Positions 27,135-35,715 are shown, counted from the stretch's first letter. The stretch: DNA of 64,000 bases from CADEDH01 sp965263455 (GCA_965263455.1 CBDHHN010000002.1:682001-746000); one strand, 5' to 3'. A program made the numbers and translations. The notes: a model not told the origin generated them from the letters alone.

Positions 27135-28181
27135 ATGCCGAGCGTGGCCTTCCTCTCGTTCCGCCTCGGCCTGGGTGACGGGGTCTCCGTGGTCGCCGGG
27201 ACCTGGGAGCGGTGGTTCGCGGCGCAGGGCTGGGACACCCGCCGGGTGGCCGGGGAGGGGCCGGTCGACCAGGTGGTTCCCGGCCTGGAACTCTCGGCCA
27301 CGTCCCCGCCCGATGCCGATCGTCTGGCCCGGGCGCTGGACGGGGCCGACCTGGTGGTGGCCGAGAACATCCTCACCATCCCCATGAACCTGGATGCCAG
27401 CCGAGTGGTGGCCCGGGTCCTGGCCGGTCGGCCCACGCTGGTCCATCACCACGACCCGCCCTGGCAGCGGTCGCGCTTCGCCCACGTGACCGAACTGCCG
27501 GTCGACGACCCGGCCTGGCGCCACGTGACCATCAACCGCCTGACCGAAGGGCAGTTCGCCGAGCGGGGCCTGGCCGCCACCACGATCTACAACGGGTTCG
27601 ACGTCGACGTCGAACCCGGCGACCGCACCGCCGTGCGGGACATGCTGGGGGTGGGGCCCGACACCGTCCTCGTACTCCACCCCGTCCGGGCCATCGAGCG
27701 GAAGAACATCCCGGTGGCGATGGCGGTGACGGCCGCCGTCGACGGCGTGTACTGGCTGCCGGGCCCGGCCGAGGAGGACTACGCCCCGACCCTCGACCGG
27801 CTCCTGACCCGGGCCCGGGGTCCGGTGGTCCGGACCCCGCTCGATCGGCTCGGCCCCGGCCGCACCATGGCCGATCTCTACGCCGCCTCCGACCTGGTCG
27901 TGTTCCCGTCGACGTGGGAGGGGTTCGGCAATCCGCCGTTGGAGGCGGCGATCCACGGTCGCCCGGTTGTGGTGGGGTCGTACCCGGTGGGTCGGGAGCT
28001 GCGGGACCTGGGCTTCTGGTGGTTGGACCCCGATGACATCCCGGCCGTCCGGGCCGCGGTGGCCGAACCTCCGGCGGCGGAACTGGCCCGGAACCGGGAC
28101 CTGGTCCGCCGGCACTGCTCGCTCGAGGTCATGGGGCGGGGTGTCGAGTCGCTGCTGAAGCGGGCAGGCTGGTGGGGATGA
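27135..28181 (+). CDS. GT4-like glycosyltransferase
   Basis: A 348-residue GT-B-fold glycosyltransferase. The N-terminal half starts MPSVAFLSFRLGLGDGVSVV, a donor/acceptor loop typical of GT4 enzymes. The C-terminal half has VLHPVRAIERKNIPVAM and the nucleotide-sugar-binding segment DLVVFPSTWEGFGNPPLEAAIHGRPVVVG, with the conserved E-x7-E pattern region. It is cytoplasmic. Its neighbour on the other strand is a glycoside hydrolase, so both may serve the same glycoside, for example a glucosylglycerate-type solute; that is inference. It is first in a four-gene operon with a small membrane protein, a TetR regulator and an MFS transporter. Confidence 0.85.
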   Translation: MPSVAFLSFRLGLGDGVSVVAGTWERWFAAQGWDTRRVAGEGPVDQVVPGLELSATSPPDADRLARALDGADLVVAENILTIPMNLDASRVVARVLAGRPTLVHHHDPPWQRSRFAHVTELPVDDPAWRHVTINRLTEGQFAERGLAATTIYNGFDVDVEPGDRTAVRDMLGVGPDTVLVLHPVRAIERKNIPVAMAVTAAVDGVYWLPGPAEEDYAPTLDRLLTRARGPVVRTPLDRLGPGRTMADLYAASDLVVFPSTWEGFGNPPLEAAIHGRPVVVGSYPVGRELRDLGFWWLDPDDIPAVRAAVAEPPAAELARNRDLVRRHCSLEVMGRGVESLLKRAGWWG

Positions 28182-28438
28182 ACGACGAGCAGGACCCGGT
28201 TCTGGCGGCCCGAGCCCGTATCGAGCGGTGGGTCAGCTGGGGCCTTCGGGGTGGCTACGGGCTCTTCGCCCTGGCCATGGTGCTCTTCTTCTCCGGCCTG
28301 CTCTTCGGCTTCTCGTCGGTGCTGACCGGAGCCATCACCTTCTGCCTGTTTGCCGGATCGGCTATTCTGGCCCCTTCCATCGTGTTCAACTACGCGGTCA
28401 AGGCAGCCCACCGGGCCGACAGGGACGGTACGTGGTAA
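28178..28438 (+). CDS. small two-helix membrane protein
   Basis: An 86-residue protein with a charged N-terminus (MNDEQDPVLAARARIERW) and two membrane helices (GYGLFALAMVLFFSGLLFGF and TGAITFCLFAGSAILAPSI), ending with a short basic cytoplasmic tail. No family with a known function recognised. The ATG overlaps the glycosyltransferase stop by four bases and the end overlaps the TetR start by seven, so it is firmly embedded in the operon and is very probably real. Confidence 0.72.
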   Translation: MNDEQDPVLAARARIERWVSWGLRGGYGLFALAMVLFFSGLLFGFSSVLTGAITFCLFAGSAILAPSIVFNYAVKAAHRADRDGTW

Positions 28439-29058
28439 TCGGAGAGCCCCAGAAGCTCACGTCGGCGGGACCGACCAGGCTCCCCGGCCCCCAGCGCCGG
28501 GAGCAACTGCTTCAGGTGGCCCGGCACGTCCTCGCCCATCGCGGGTTCTACGAGACCACGATGGTCGAGATCGCCGACTCGGCCGGGGTGACCAAGCCCG
28601 TGCTCTACCAGCACTTCGAGTCCAAGCGCGACCTGTACCTGGCCGTCCTCCACGACATCGGGGCCCGCCTACGGGCCACCGTGCTGGCCGCCGCCTCCAC
28701 CGCCCAGACCCCGCGGGAACAGGTGGCGGCCGGATTTCGGGCCTATGTCGAGTTCGTCGAGTCCGACACCGAAGGTTTCCAGATCCTCTTCAGCGGCACC
28801 TCCCGCCAGGACGGTGAGTGGGCCAGCATCACCTCCGAGGTCGAGCATTCGATCGCCGCCGGCATCGCCGACCTGATCGACGTGCCCGGCATCACGGTGG
28901 CCCACCGCCTGGCCCTGGCCCACGGCATCCTCGGCCTGGCCGAGGGCATGATGCGGTTCTGGCAGTCGGACCAGGCGCCCGAGTTGGACACCGACGACCT
29001 GGTCCACGACCTGGTGACGCTGGCCTGGGGCGGGCTGCGCGGCCTCGAGGGTTCGTGA
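28432..29058 (+). CDS. TetR-family regulator
   Basis: A 208-residue regulator. The N-terminal helix-turn-helix is RREQLLQVARHVLAHRGFYETTMVEIADSAGVTKPVLYQHFESKRDLY, a textbook TetR domain. The rest is an all-helical ligand/dimer domain including LALAHGILGLAEGMMRFW. The GTG at 28432 overlaps the preceding gene. The following gene, an MFS transporter, overlaps its stop by four bases, so it probably controls that transporter and the operon; the inducer is unknown. Confidence 0.88.
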   Translation: MVIGEPQKLTSAGPTRLPGPQRREQLLQVARHVLAHRGFYETTMVEIADSAGVTKPVLYQHFESKRDLYLAVLHDIGARLRATVLAAASTAQTPREQVAAGFRAYVEFVESDTEGFQILFSGTSRQDGEWASITSEVEHSIAAGIADLIDVPGITVAHRLALAHGILGLAEGMMRFWQSDQAPELDTDDLVHDLVTLAWGGLRGLEGS

Positions 29059-30329
29059 CCGAGACGTCGAGCCCGCCCTCGGGGGCGACCGCGGGCCGAC
29101 CGGCCAACGCCCTGACCGTCCCCGCGTTCCGACAGCTGTGGCTCAACAACGCCCTGTACATGCTGGTGCTGAACGCCCAGCGATTCACCTTCGGCTGGTT
29201 CGTGCTCAACGGGCTGGGGCGGGACGAGGTGTGGCAGGGGGCGGTGACGTTCGCCCTCGGCATCCCCCTGGCCCTCCTCATCCTCCAGGCCGGGGCGTGG
29301 GCCGACCGCTACGACCGAAAGCTGCTGCTGGTACTGGGTCAGGTGGCGACCACGGCCGTGCTGGCCCTGACCTGGCTCCTGCTGGTGTCCGACGCCCTCG
29401 ACCTCGGCGCCCTCCTGGCCCTGGCCGTGGCCTTCGGGGCGGCCCAGGCCATCGGCCAACCGGTGCGCATCTCGCTCATCCCGGCCCTGGTCAGCCCCGA
29501 GCAGCTCTACAGCGCCATCGCCGCCAACGCCATCGCCATGACCCTCTCGATGGTGGCGGGCCCGGTCCTGTTCCAGCTCATCGGCGACCGCTACGGGTTC
29601 GAGGGGGCCTTCGGCTCGCAGGCTCTGTTGCTGGCGGTCGGGCTCCTGGCCCTCATCCCCCTCCGTGTCCCTCCGACCCGGAGCGCGGGAGGCGAGTCGG
29701 CCGAGGGCGAGACCGCCACCAGACCGTCGACCCGGAGCGAGTTGGGCGAGGCGCTGGCCCACGTTCGACGCGACCGTCAGCTGGCCAAGCTGTTCATGCT
29801 GCTGAGCGTGGCCAGCTTCACCGTGAACCCGTCGATCATGGTGACGCTCCAGGCCCGGGTGGCCGAGGACCTGGGTCGGGACGGCGGCGACGCCGCACCC
29901 CTGCTGGGCCTGATGGGCCTCGGCATGGCCATCACCTCGTCGATCATCATGCGCCGGGGCAACATGGCCCGGAAGGGCACCCTGTTCCAGCGGGCCATGA
30001 TGGTCGGCTCGACGGTGGTGATCCTGGTCGGTCTGGCCCCGGACTACGCCTACCTGATCCCGCTGACCTTCATCATGGGTCTGGCCGGCGGCTTCTACAT
30101 CAACATGAACCAGGGCCTGATCCAGTCCAACACCCCGGAGTCCCTCATGGGCCGGGTGATGGCCATGCTGACCCTGGTCCAGCTCGGGTTCATGCCCATC
30201 GGGGCCCTGATACTCGGGTTGGTGGCGAACGTGATCGGCCTGGGCCCGGCCATGAGCCTGGCCGGGGCCATCTCGCTGATCACGGTGGTCTACACCTACC
30301 TGACCGATCGCAGCCTCCGGGCCCTCTGA
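29055..30329 (+). CDS. MFS transporter
   Basis: A 424-residue major-facilitator protein with about 12 helices. The loop 2-3 motif is GAWADRYDRKLLLVLGQ (motif A form GxxxDRxxRR). FRQLWLNNALYMLVLNAQR at the N-terminus and the long central loop (RSAGGESAEGETATRPSTRSE) suggest the enterobactin-exporter-like (EntS/MFS_3) branch, which exports drugs or siderophores. It starts with GTG in the stop of the TetR gene (GTGA). An efflux role under that TetR is likely but the substrate is not visible. Confidence 0.85.
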   Translation: MTETSSPPSGATAGRPANALTVPAFRQLWLNNALYMLVLNAQRFTFGWFVLNGLGRDEVWQGAVTFALGIPLALLILQAGAWADRYDRKLLLVLGQVATTAVLALTWLLLVSDALDLGALLALAVAFGAAQAIGQPVRISLIPALVSPEQLYSAIAANAIAMTLSMVAGPVLFQLIGDRYGFEGAFGSQALLLAVGLLALIPLRVPPTRSAGGESAEGETATRPSTRSELGEALAHVRRDRQLAKLFMLLSVASFTVNPSIMVTLQARVAEDLGRDGGDAAPLLGLMGLGMAITSSIIMRRGNMARKGTLFQRAMMVGSTVVILVGLAPDYAYLIPLTFIMGLAGGFYINMNQGLIQSNTPESLMGRVMAMLTLVQLGFMPIGALILGLVANVIGLGPAMSLAGAISLITVVYTYLTDRSLRAL

Positions 30330-30377
30330 GCGGATCCGTCCGGGAGGGGATCCGGGAGGGCGTGGCCGCGTCCGACG

Positions 30378-31181
30378 TCAGCCGTTGACCAGGTCGAGGG
30401 CGGCGGCGTGCAGCTCGGGGGTGCAGGCGGCCACCACGAACCCACCCTCGGTCGGGGGCCGACCGAGGCGATCGGTCACCACCCCGCCGGCTCCCTCGAT
30501 GATGGGCACCAGCGGCAGGATGTCGTAGGGGGCGAGCTGGTTCTCCACCACGAGGTGGGCATGGCCGGCGGCCAGCAGCCCGTAGTTGGCGCAATCGCCC
30601 GAGTAGCGGACCATGCGGGTGGCATCGTCGAGGCGACCGAAATCGGCCCGAAGCTCGTCGGTGTCCCACATCGACGGGTGGGTGCACAGCACGATGGCTT
30701 CGGCCGGGTCGGTGACCGACGCCGCCTGCAGCGGCCGCTCGTCGCCCCCGACCCGGAGGGTGGCGGCCGCCGGAGTGGCGATGTGGGTCTCGGCCAGCAC
30801 CGGTTGGTGGAGCCAGCCCGCCACCATCGCACCGTCGGCCTCGAAGCCGACCAGTGTGCCCCACATGGGCTGGCCACAGATGAACGCCCTGGTCCCGTCG
30901 ATGGGGTCGATGATCCAGCGGTAGCGGCCCTCCCCCTCGGTGCCCCGCTCCTCGCCGTAGACGGCATGGCCCGGGAATCGGGCCTGCAACCCGGCCCGGA
31001 TCTCGTCCTCGACGGCCCGGTCGGCCGCCGTCACGGGGTCGAAGCCACCGGCGTCGGCCTGCTTGTTGTCGATGGTCACCGGCCGCCGGTACCAGGCCAG
31101 GGCCCCGTCGGAAGCGGTCACCACCAGATCGGTGATGTCGGCCCGGTGCCCTTCGATGTCGAACTCGGCGCTGTCGGTCAC
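30378..31181 (-). CDS. inositol-phosphatase-family enzyme, HisN-like
   Basis: A 267-residue Mg2+-dependent phosphatase. Metal-binding motifs: VYGEERG (Glu), then WIIDPIDGTRAFI (Asp-x-Ile-Asp-Gly-Thr), and APYDILPLVPIIEGAGGVVTD near the C-terminus. The RAF after DGT and the overall length fit the histidinol-phosphatase (HisN) branch found in actinobacteria, though inositol-1-phosphatase or PAP phosphatase activity cannot be excluded. The GTG at 31181 overlaps the stop of the DinB-like gene by four bases. Confidence 0.82.
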   Translation of the reverse strand: MTDSAEFDIEGHRADITDLVVTASDGALAWYRRPVTIDNKQADAGGFDPVTAADRAVEDEIRAGLQARFPGHAVYGEERGTEGEGRYRWIIDPIDGTRAFICGQPMWGTLVGFEADGAMVAGWLHQPVLAETHIATPAAATLRVGGDERPLQAASVTDPAEAIVLCTHPSMWDTDELRADFGRLDDATRMVRYSGDCANYGLLAAGHAHLVVENQLAPYDILPLVPIIEGAGGVVTDRLGRPPTEGGFVVAACTPELHAAALDLVNG

Positions 31182-31822
31182 GACCGTCGACCGATCTCGT
31201 CCCCGCCTGCGTCCCCGTCCCGGTGAGCGTCGTCGTCCCCCGCGCCCTCGGGCTCGTCATCGCCCACGGTCAGGGCCTCGTACCCCCGCTCGACGTCGAC
31301 CACGTGGTGGGTCACGTCGTGCAGCAGGTATCGCACCAGGGCGTCGACGGTGAAGGTGGCGCCGTCGGACCGGCTCCCGGATCGCTCCCACTGCTTGTCT
31401 CGGACCCGGTCGACCATGTCGGCCACCTTGCCCGCGGCCGAGGCCAGATCGTAGGCCACCTGGGCCGGGTCCTGGTTCCCGTAGGCCTCCTCGACCGCGG
31501 TCCGATTCTGGTCCCAGTTGGCGAAGGTCGGGTTCTTCTTGCTCAACAGGAGCCGGAGCCGCTCCCCCATCACCCGGTACACGTCGCGGACGTGGCAGCC
31601 GTACTCCAGGCCCGACCACACCGGCGGTTCCCCGTCGGGCACGGGGGGCCGCTCGGCCACCAGGCTCGTCCGACCGAGCAACGTTCGCCACCGGGCGGCG
31701 TTGGCCCTGATCAGGGGGCCGAGGTCGACCCGGTCGAGGGAGGCGGCGTCGAAGCCGCATTCGGGACAGGCCCGCTCCAGGACCCAGGTCCAGTCCTTGT
31801 GGTCCAGTGCGGGTTGATCCAT
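31178..31822 (-). CDS. DinB-fold (DinB/YfiT-like) protein
   Basis: A 214-residue protein of the DinB-like four-helix-bundle superfamily found in actinobacteria: DHKDWTWVLERACPECGFDA, WSGLEYGCHVRDVYRVMGERL, NPTFANWDQNRTAVEEAY and a C-terminal LLHDVTHHVVDVERG. Conserved His residues (CHVRD, HDVTHH) could bind a metal, as in mycothiol-dependent transferases of this fold. Members often act as small-thiol transferases. The start at 31822 is set by the conserved N-terminus and by a TAGGGT -10 box ending seven bases upstream. The last 30 residues are Asp/Gly-rich. Confidence 0.78.
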   Translation of the reverse strand: MDQPALDHKDWTWVLERACPECGFDAASLDRVDLGPLIRANAARWRTLLGRTSLVAERPPVPDGEPPVWSGLEYGCHVRDVYRVMGERLRLLLSKKNPTFANWDQNRTAVEEAYGNQDPAQVAYDLASAAGKVADMVDRVRDKQWERSGSRSDGATFTVDALVRYLLHDVTHHVVDVERGYEALTVGDDEPEGAGDDDAHRDGDAGGDEIGRRS

Positions 31823-31829
31823 GGACCCG

Positions 31830-31835
31830 ACCCTA
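31830..31835 (-). promoter_or_regulatory. -10 box TAGGGT, leaderless start of the DinB-like gene
   Basis: Minus-strand TAGGGT, then seven bases, then the ATG at 31822. Confidence 0.5.
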
Positions 31836-31960
31836 GCGGCCACGGACCCGACCCTTCCGGGCCCAAGGTCACGGCCGAGGTGGCCGGGAGGGCGGGGAGG
31901 ACGACCGGGACGGGTCGTCGCGTCCGGGTCGGAAACCGAACCGACCCGGACGCCGACGGC

Positions 31961-34465
31961 TCAGCCCGAGACCGGCTCCGGCGCCCCCTCGGGGGAGGGG
32001 TCGGACGAGGGATCGGGCCGGTCCTCCGGCCGCTCATCCCCACCGTCATCGGCGTGCCCACCGTCGAGGTCGACCTTGCCGTTGGCCGGGGTGGTCCCGT
32101 CGGCCAAGGCCTCGGGAGGGGGCGGCTCCGACCCCTCGACGTTCAGGTTGGGCACGATCCGGTCGAGCCAGCGGGGCAGCCACCAGTTCCGCGACCCGAG
32201 CAACTCCATGGTCGCCGGCACCAGCAGGAGCCGGACCAGGCTGGCGTCGAGGAAGACGGCGAGGGCCAGGCCCAGACCGAACAGCTTGATGATCCGGTCG
32301 TCCTCCAGCATGAAGGCACCGAAGACCACGATCATGATGGCAGCGGCCGCGGTGATGACCCGCGCCGTTCCGGCCAGCCCGTCGGCCACCGAGGTCTGGG
32401 GATCGCCCGTGCGCTCGTACTCCTCCTTGACCCGGGAGAGCAGGAACACCTCGTAGTCCATCGACAGGCCGAACACGATGGCGAAGAGCATCATGGGCAC
32501 GAAGGGCTCGATGGGGGCGCCGCTGATCCCGAACAGGTCACCCAGCCAGCCCCACTGGAAGATGGCCACGACCACCCCGTAGGCCGAGGCGATCGACAGC
32601 ACGTTCATGATCACGGCCTTGAGCGGCACGACGAGCGAACGGAAGACCGCCATCAGCAGCAGGAAGCTCATGGCCAGGACCACGCCGTAGAACAGCAGGA
32701 TGCGTCCCGCCAGGAACCCGGTGAAGTCGATGTTGGCCGGCACGGCCCCCGTCACCGACACGTCGAGCCCGTCGTCGTTGGCGGGCACGACATCGTCCCG
32801 CAGGGTCCGGACCAGTTCGTCGGTGGCCTCATCCTGAGGGGCCGTCTCGGCGATGACCTGGATGAGGATGGCCTCGGCCGTGGCCGGGTCGGGGCTGTTG
32901 GGAATGGCGGGCGACACCCCGGCCACGCCGTCGACCTCGCCGATGGCGGCCGACAGGGCCTGGGCCTGGGCCAGGGCCGACGGGTCGTCGAGGGTGGCGG
33001 TGACCAGGATCGGTCCGTTGAACCCGGGCCCGAAGCCTTCGGCGATGAGATCGTAGGCCCGGCGGGTGTCGGTGTCCTCGGGGAAGTTGCCCTCGTCGGA
33101 GAAGCCGAGACGGAGGGTGACCAGGGGTGCGGCCAGGACGAGCAACAGCCCGGCCCCGAACACCAGGGCCGTCCACGGATGGGCCTGGATGACCCGGCTC
33201 CAGCGGTAGGCCCAGGTCTCACGGATGGGCCGTTCCGGGCGGGGCGGGAGCGTGCGCAGCAGACCCCCGATCACGGGTACGGGGCGACCCAGCAGTCGGC
33301 CGGCGCCCTGCACCAGGAGACCGACGGCCAGGATCACCATGCCGGCGATGAAGGCGGCGCCGGCCACCCCACGGAAGCCGAGGCCGAAGGCGGCCAGGGC
33401 GATGGCGACCCCGCCGGCGGCGAGCAGGCCGCGGACCCGCGTCACCTCCAGACGGTCGCCGACCAGACCGAGCAGGGCCGGCACGAGCGTGATCGAGGCC
33501 ACCATGGTCACCGCCACCGTGGTGGCGGCACCGACCCCGAGCCCGGAGATGAAGGCCAGACCGATCAGCAGCATGCCCAGCAGCGACAGGACCACGGTCA
33601 GGCCGGCGAACACCACGGCCCGGCCGGCGGTGTCGAGGGCGATGCCCACCGCCTGCTCCCGCGAGTACCCGGCGGCCACGGTGTTGCGGTAGCGGGTGAC
33701 GATGAACAGGGCGTAGTCGATGCCGACGCCGAGGCCGATCATGGCCCCGATCTGGACGGCGAAGTCGGGTATGAGCAGGGCGTTGCTGAGCAGACCGATG
33801 CCGGCCAGGCCCACGCCGACCCCGGCCACCGCCACCCCGATGGGCACACCCATGGCCAGGACCGAGCCGAAGGCGACGACGAGGATGACAATGGCGAAGC
33901 CGAGGCCGATGAGCTCGGTCTCGGGCGGCTCGAAACCGCCGAGGATGGCGCCACCGACCTCGATCTGGACGTCGTCGGTCAGACCGTACTCCTCGAGCAG
34001 GACATCGGCCTCCTCCCGGATCTCGGCCCCGTACTCCCCGGCCACGACCTGGTCGACGTCGAGGCCGACGGTGATGTCGGCGAAGGCGATCTGACCTGCC
34101 TGGGGCCCGGCCAGTGCGATCTGCGGTCGGCTGGTCTCGCCGTAGGGACTGACGACCAGCAACCGCTCGTCGAGGTCGTCGGCGAAGGCGAACAACTCGG
34201 TCATCATGGCCACGACATCGGGGTCGTCGACGCCCCGCTCGGTTCGGAACACGATCGACCCGGGCGATCCGTTGCCGGCGCCACCGAAGTACTCGTCGAG
34301 TACGTCGAAGCCGTCCCGGCTCTCGGATTCAGGGATCTCGAACGAGCTGTTGTAGGCGGTGCCGACGGTGCCGCTGAGCGCCCCGACACCCACGATCAGG
34401 GCCGCCCACAGGCCCAACACCACCGGCCATCGCCGGTAACACCACACTCCCAGACGCTGGTACAC
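31961..34465 (-). CDS. MMPL-family RND transporter
   Basis: An 834-residue RND-superfamily membrane protein of the MmpL/YdfJ type: a first helix, a large outside domain, helices 2-6 with VGIDYALFIVTRYR (the proton-relay Asp-Tyr pair), then a second outside domain, and helices 8-12 with VFGLSMDYEVFLLSRVKEEY (second Asp-Tyr pair). It would export lipids or hydrophobic compounds using proton force. About 60 acidic, Pro/Gly-rich residues form the cytoplasmic C-terminus. The GTG at 34465 is preferred (GGAAGGGAG upstream); a TTG ten codons earlier is possible. It is divergent from a TetR regulator and has an operator-like palindrome at its promoter. Confidence 0.9.
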   Translation of the reverse strand: MYQRLGVWCYRRWPVVLGLWAALIVGVGALSGTVGTAYNSSFEIPESESRDGFDVLDEYFGGAGNGSPGSIVFRTERGVDDPDVVAMMTELFAFADDLDERLLVVSPYGETSRPQIALAGPQAGQIAFADITVGLDVDQVVAGEYGAEIREEADVLLEEYGLTDDVQIEVGGAILGGFEPPETELIGLGFAIVILVVAFGSVLAMGVPIGVAVAGVGVGLAGIGLLSNALLIPDFAVQIGAMIGLGVGIDYALFIVTRYRNTVAAGYSREQAVGIALDTAGRAVVFAGLTVVLSLLGMLLIGLAFISGLGVGAATTVAVTMVASITLVPALLGLVGDRLEVTRVRGLLAAGGVAIALAAFGLGFRGVAGAAFIAGMVILAVGLLVQGAGRLLGRPVPVIGGLLRTLPPRPERPIRETWAYRWSRVIQAHPWTALVFGAGLLLVLAAPLVTLRLGFSDEGNFPEDTDTRRAYDLIAEGFGPGFNGPILVTATLDDPSALAQAQALSAAIGEVDGVAGVSPAIPNSPDPATAEAILIQVIAETAPQDEATDELVRTLRDDVVPANDDGLDVSVTGAVPANIDFTGFLAGRILLFYGVVLAMSFLLLMAVFRSLVVPLKAVIMNVLSIASAYGVVVAIFQWGWLGDLFGISGAPIEPFVPMMLFAIVFGLSMDYEVFLLSRVKEEYERTGDPQTSVADGLAGTARVITAAAAIMIVVFGAFMLEDDRIIKLFGLGLALAVFLDASLVRLLLVPATMELLGSRNWWLPRWLDRIVPNLNVEGSEPPPPEALADGTTPANGKVDLDGGHADDGGDERPEDRPDPSSDPSPEGAPEPVSG

Positions 34466-34499
34466 CGCAGGTCTCCCTTCCTTGGATGGACACAAGATT

Positions 34500-34517
34500 C
34501 GCTACGGACGCGTAGCG
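34500..34517. promoter_or_regulatory. TetR-type operator 1, 18-bp palindrome at the MMPL promoter
   Basis: Arms CGCTACG and CGTAGCG are perfect inverted repeats around four bases (GACG). The palindrome starts directly after the -10 box of the MMPL promoter, so a bound regulator would block transcription. It shares the CGCT-N10-AGCG framework with a second site at the TetR start. Confidence 0.7.
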
Positions 34518-34546
34518 TTTGTAGCCCACGGCCCAGGGGGAGGCAA
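34518..34546 (-). promoter_or_regulatory. promoter of the MMPL transporter gene
   Basis: On the minus strand, -35 TTGCCT (34546-34541), a 17-base spacer, and -10 TACAAA (34523-34518). Transcription would start within the adjacent palindrome. Confidence 0.6.
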
Positions 34547-34635
34547 CGATGTGCGTCAAGAGTCACAAACCACGAACCTGCTGCCGTCAAGGGTCGAAGG
34601 GCCCGGAAGATGGACCTCCTTGTGGAGGCCTGTTT

Positions 34636-34653
34636 CGCTACACTCAGCAAGCG
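34636..34653. promoter_or_regulatory. TetR-type operator 2, degenerate copy at the regulator's own start
   Basis: CGCTAC at 34636-34641 and AAGCG at 34649-34653 reproduce the outer halves of operator 1 with the same 18-base length. It covers a -10 candidate (TACACT, 34639-34644) and ends two bases before the ATG of the TetR gene, fitting autoregulation. Confidence 0.5.
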
Positions 34654-34655
34654 TT

Positions 34656-35273
34656 ATGGCGCGCCCTCTGAGTCGAGAAGCCCGGGACAAGGCCGTCGAG
34701 GCGGCCCAGGTCCTCCTGGCCGAACATGGCCTCGACGGCTGCACGCTGGAGGCGGTGTCGAGACGGTCGGGGGTGGCCAGGACCACCCTCTACCGCCATT
34801 GGGGCTCGGCCAACATGCTCATGGTGCACGCCATCGACTGCCAGATCGAGCGAATTCCGACCCCGAACACCGGATCACTGACCGCCGATCTGCTGGAGCT
34901 GTTCACCACGGTCCGCCACCTCATCGACGACGCCGCCAACCGCCGCCTGCTGTTCGAGGTCCTGGTCCGGTCGACCATCGATGAAGAGTTGGCGTCGGTG
35001 AAGGCGGCCATGGCCCACGAGCGGACCCGCCCCATCCGAGAGCTGGTCCAACGGGCGGTGGATCGAGGCGAGATCCCGCCCATCGACCTCGACCTGGCCA
35101 CCGACCTGGTCGAGGGACCCATCGTGGCCCGGCTCATGCGCACCGACGGTTTCGTGGACCACTCGGACCTGCCCCGCCTGGCCGCCCTCGTGGCCCGGGG
35201 CCTGGGCGCCCCCTTCAACGACCGAGACAGCGGACCAGCGACTGCAGGGCCCGCAGCGCCTCCTCCCGAGTGA
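34656..35273 (+). CDS. TetR-family regulator, probable repressor of the MMPL transporter
   Basis: A 205-residue regulator. The helix-turn-helix spans REARDKAVEAAQVLLAEHGLDGCTLEAVSRRSGVARTTLYRHWGS; the C-terminal part (RRLLFEVLVRSTIDEELASVKAAM...LARGLGAPF) matches the TetR_C_11-like ligand domain. It is divergent from the MMPL gene and two similar palindromes lie at both promoters, so repression of the transporter and of itself is likely. The -10 candidate lies 11 bases upstream, giving a very short leader. Its last 59 bases overlap the end of the SOS-box gene on the other strand. Confidence 0.88.
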   Translation: MARPLSREARDKAVEAAQVLLAEHGLDGCTLEAVSRRSGVARTTLYRHWGSANMLMVHAIDCQIERIPTPNTGSLTADLLELFTTVRHLIDDAANRRLLFEVLVRSTIDEELASVKAAMAHERTRPIRELVQRAVDRGEIPPIDLDLATDLVEGPIVARLMRTDGFVDHSDLPRLAALVARGLGAPFNDRDSGPATAGPAAPPPE

Positions 35274-35544
35274 GGGCCCACGCTCCCGAGGGGAGCATGG
35301 CCACCGAACGTCGAACCTGCTCCCAGTCTTCCCGGGTCTCGGGCCCGGGCCGACCGGCCGGACCCGAACCACCGAAGGCGGGACGGGGGGCCGGCGGGCG
35401 ACGGTCGCCAGGGCCGGGACCCCCGGATGCGACGCCCCGCCGGGCCGAAGAGGAAGACGAAGAGGAAGGCGGGGAGGAAGGCGGGGAGGCGGGAGCCGAG
35501 GGGGACGGGGACGGTGAGCCGGGCTCACGAGGTGTTGCTGTCAT
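35215..35544 (-). CDS. small protein with SOS (LexA) box, unknown function
   Basis: A 109-residue protein not matching a family I know. Residues 1-70 are Ser/Pro/Gly-rich and probably disordered; the last 37 residues (WEQVRRSVAMLPSGAW, ALTREEALRALQSLVRCLGR) look like two folded amphipathic helices. It lies ten bases downstream of a perfect LexA-type palindrome, so expression should be induced by DNA damage. The ATG at 35544 is chosen because the palindrome then sits wholly upstream; an ATG at 35565 would lie inside it. Its 3' end overlaps the TetR gene on the opposite strand by 59 bases. A damage-response role such as division control is possible but unproven. Confidence 0.55.
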   Translation of the reverse strand: MTATPREPGSPSPSPSAPASPPSSPPSSSSSSSARRGVASGGPGPGDRRPPAPRPAFGGSGPAGRPGPETREDWEQVRRSVAMLPSGAWALTREEALRALQSLVRCLGR

Positions 35545-35553
35545 ACGCTCGAT

Positions 35554-35577
35554 GCTATCGAACATATGTTCGATAGC
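35554..35577. promoter_or_regulatory. LexA binding site (SOS box), perfect 24-bp palindrome
   Basis: The core is TCGAAC-ATAT-GTTCGA, the mycobacterial/Bacillus-type SOS box (GAAC-N4-GTTC), and the symmetry extends to 12 bases on each side (GCTATCGAACAT and its complement). It lies ten bases before the small unknown gene on the minus strand and 139 bases before uppP on the plus strand. LexA control of the small gene is the simplest reading. Confidence 0.85.
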
Positions 35578-35715
35578 CAGGGCGGGCCGCGTTCGGGTGA
35601 TGTCACCCACGACGGTCGACGCCAAGATGGCAATTCGGTGAAGGGTGATCGAAATCGCCGGAGCAGCGGCCGGAGCCCGGGCGGCCCGTGGCACCATCAG
35701 CCGCTGGTGACTGCC

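Noticed and set aside
31223..34984. 1253-codon open frame on the plus strand opposite the MMPL transporter
   Set aside because: Its translation is a Gly/Asp/His/Gln-rich shadow of GC-rich codon bias with no domain. The opposite strand encodes a full MMPL protein with all motifs.
35270..35641. plus-strand frame across the SOS-box gene
   Set aside because: Acidic low-complexity translation that runs through the LexA palindrome; the opposite strand has the better start and context.
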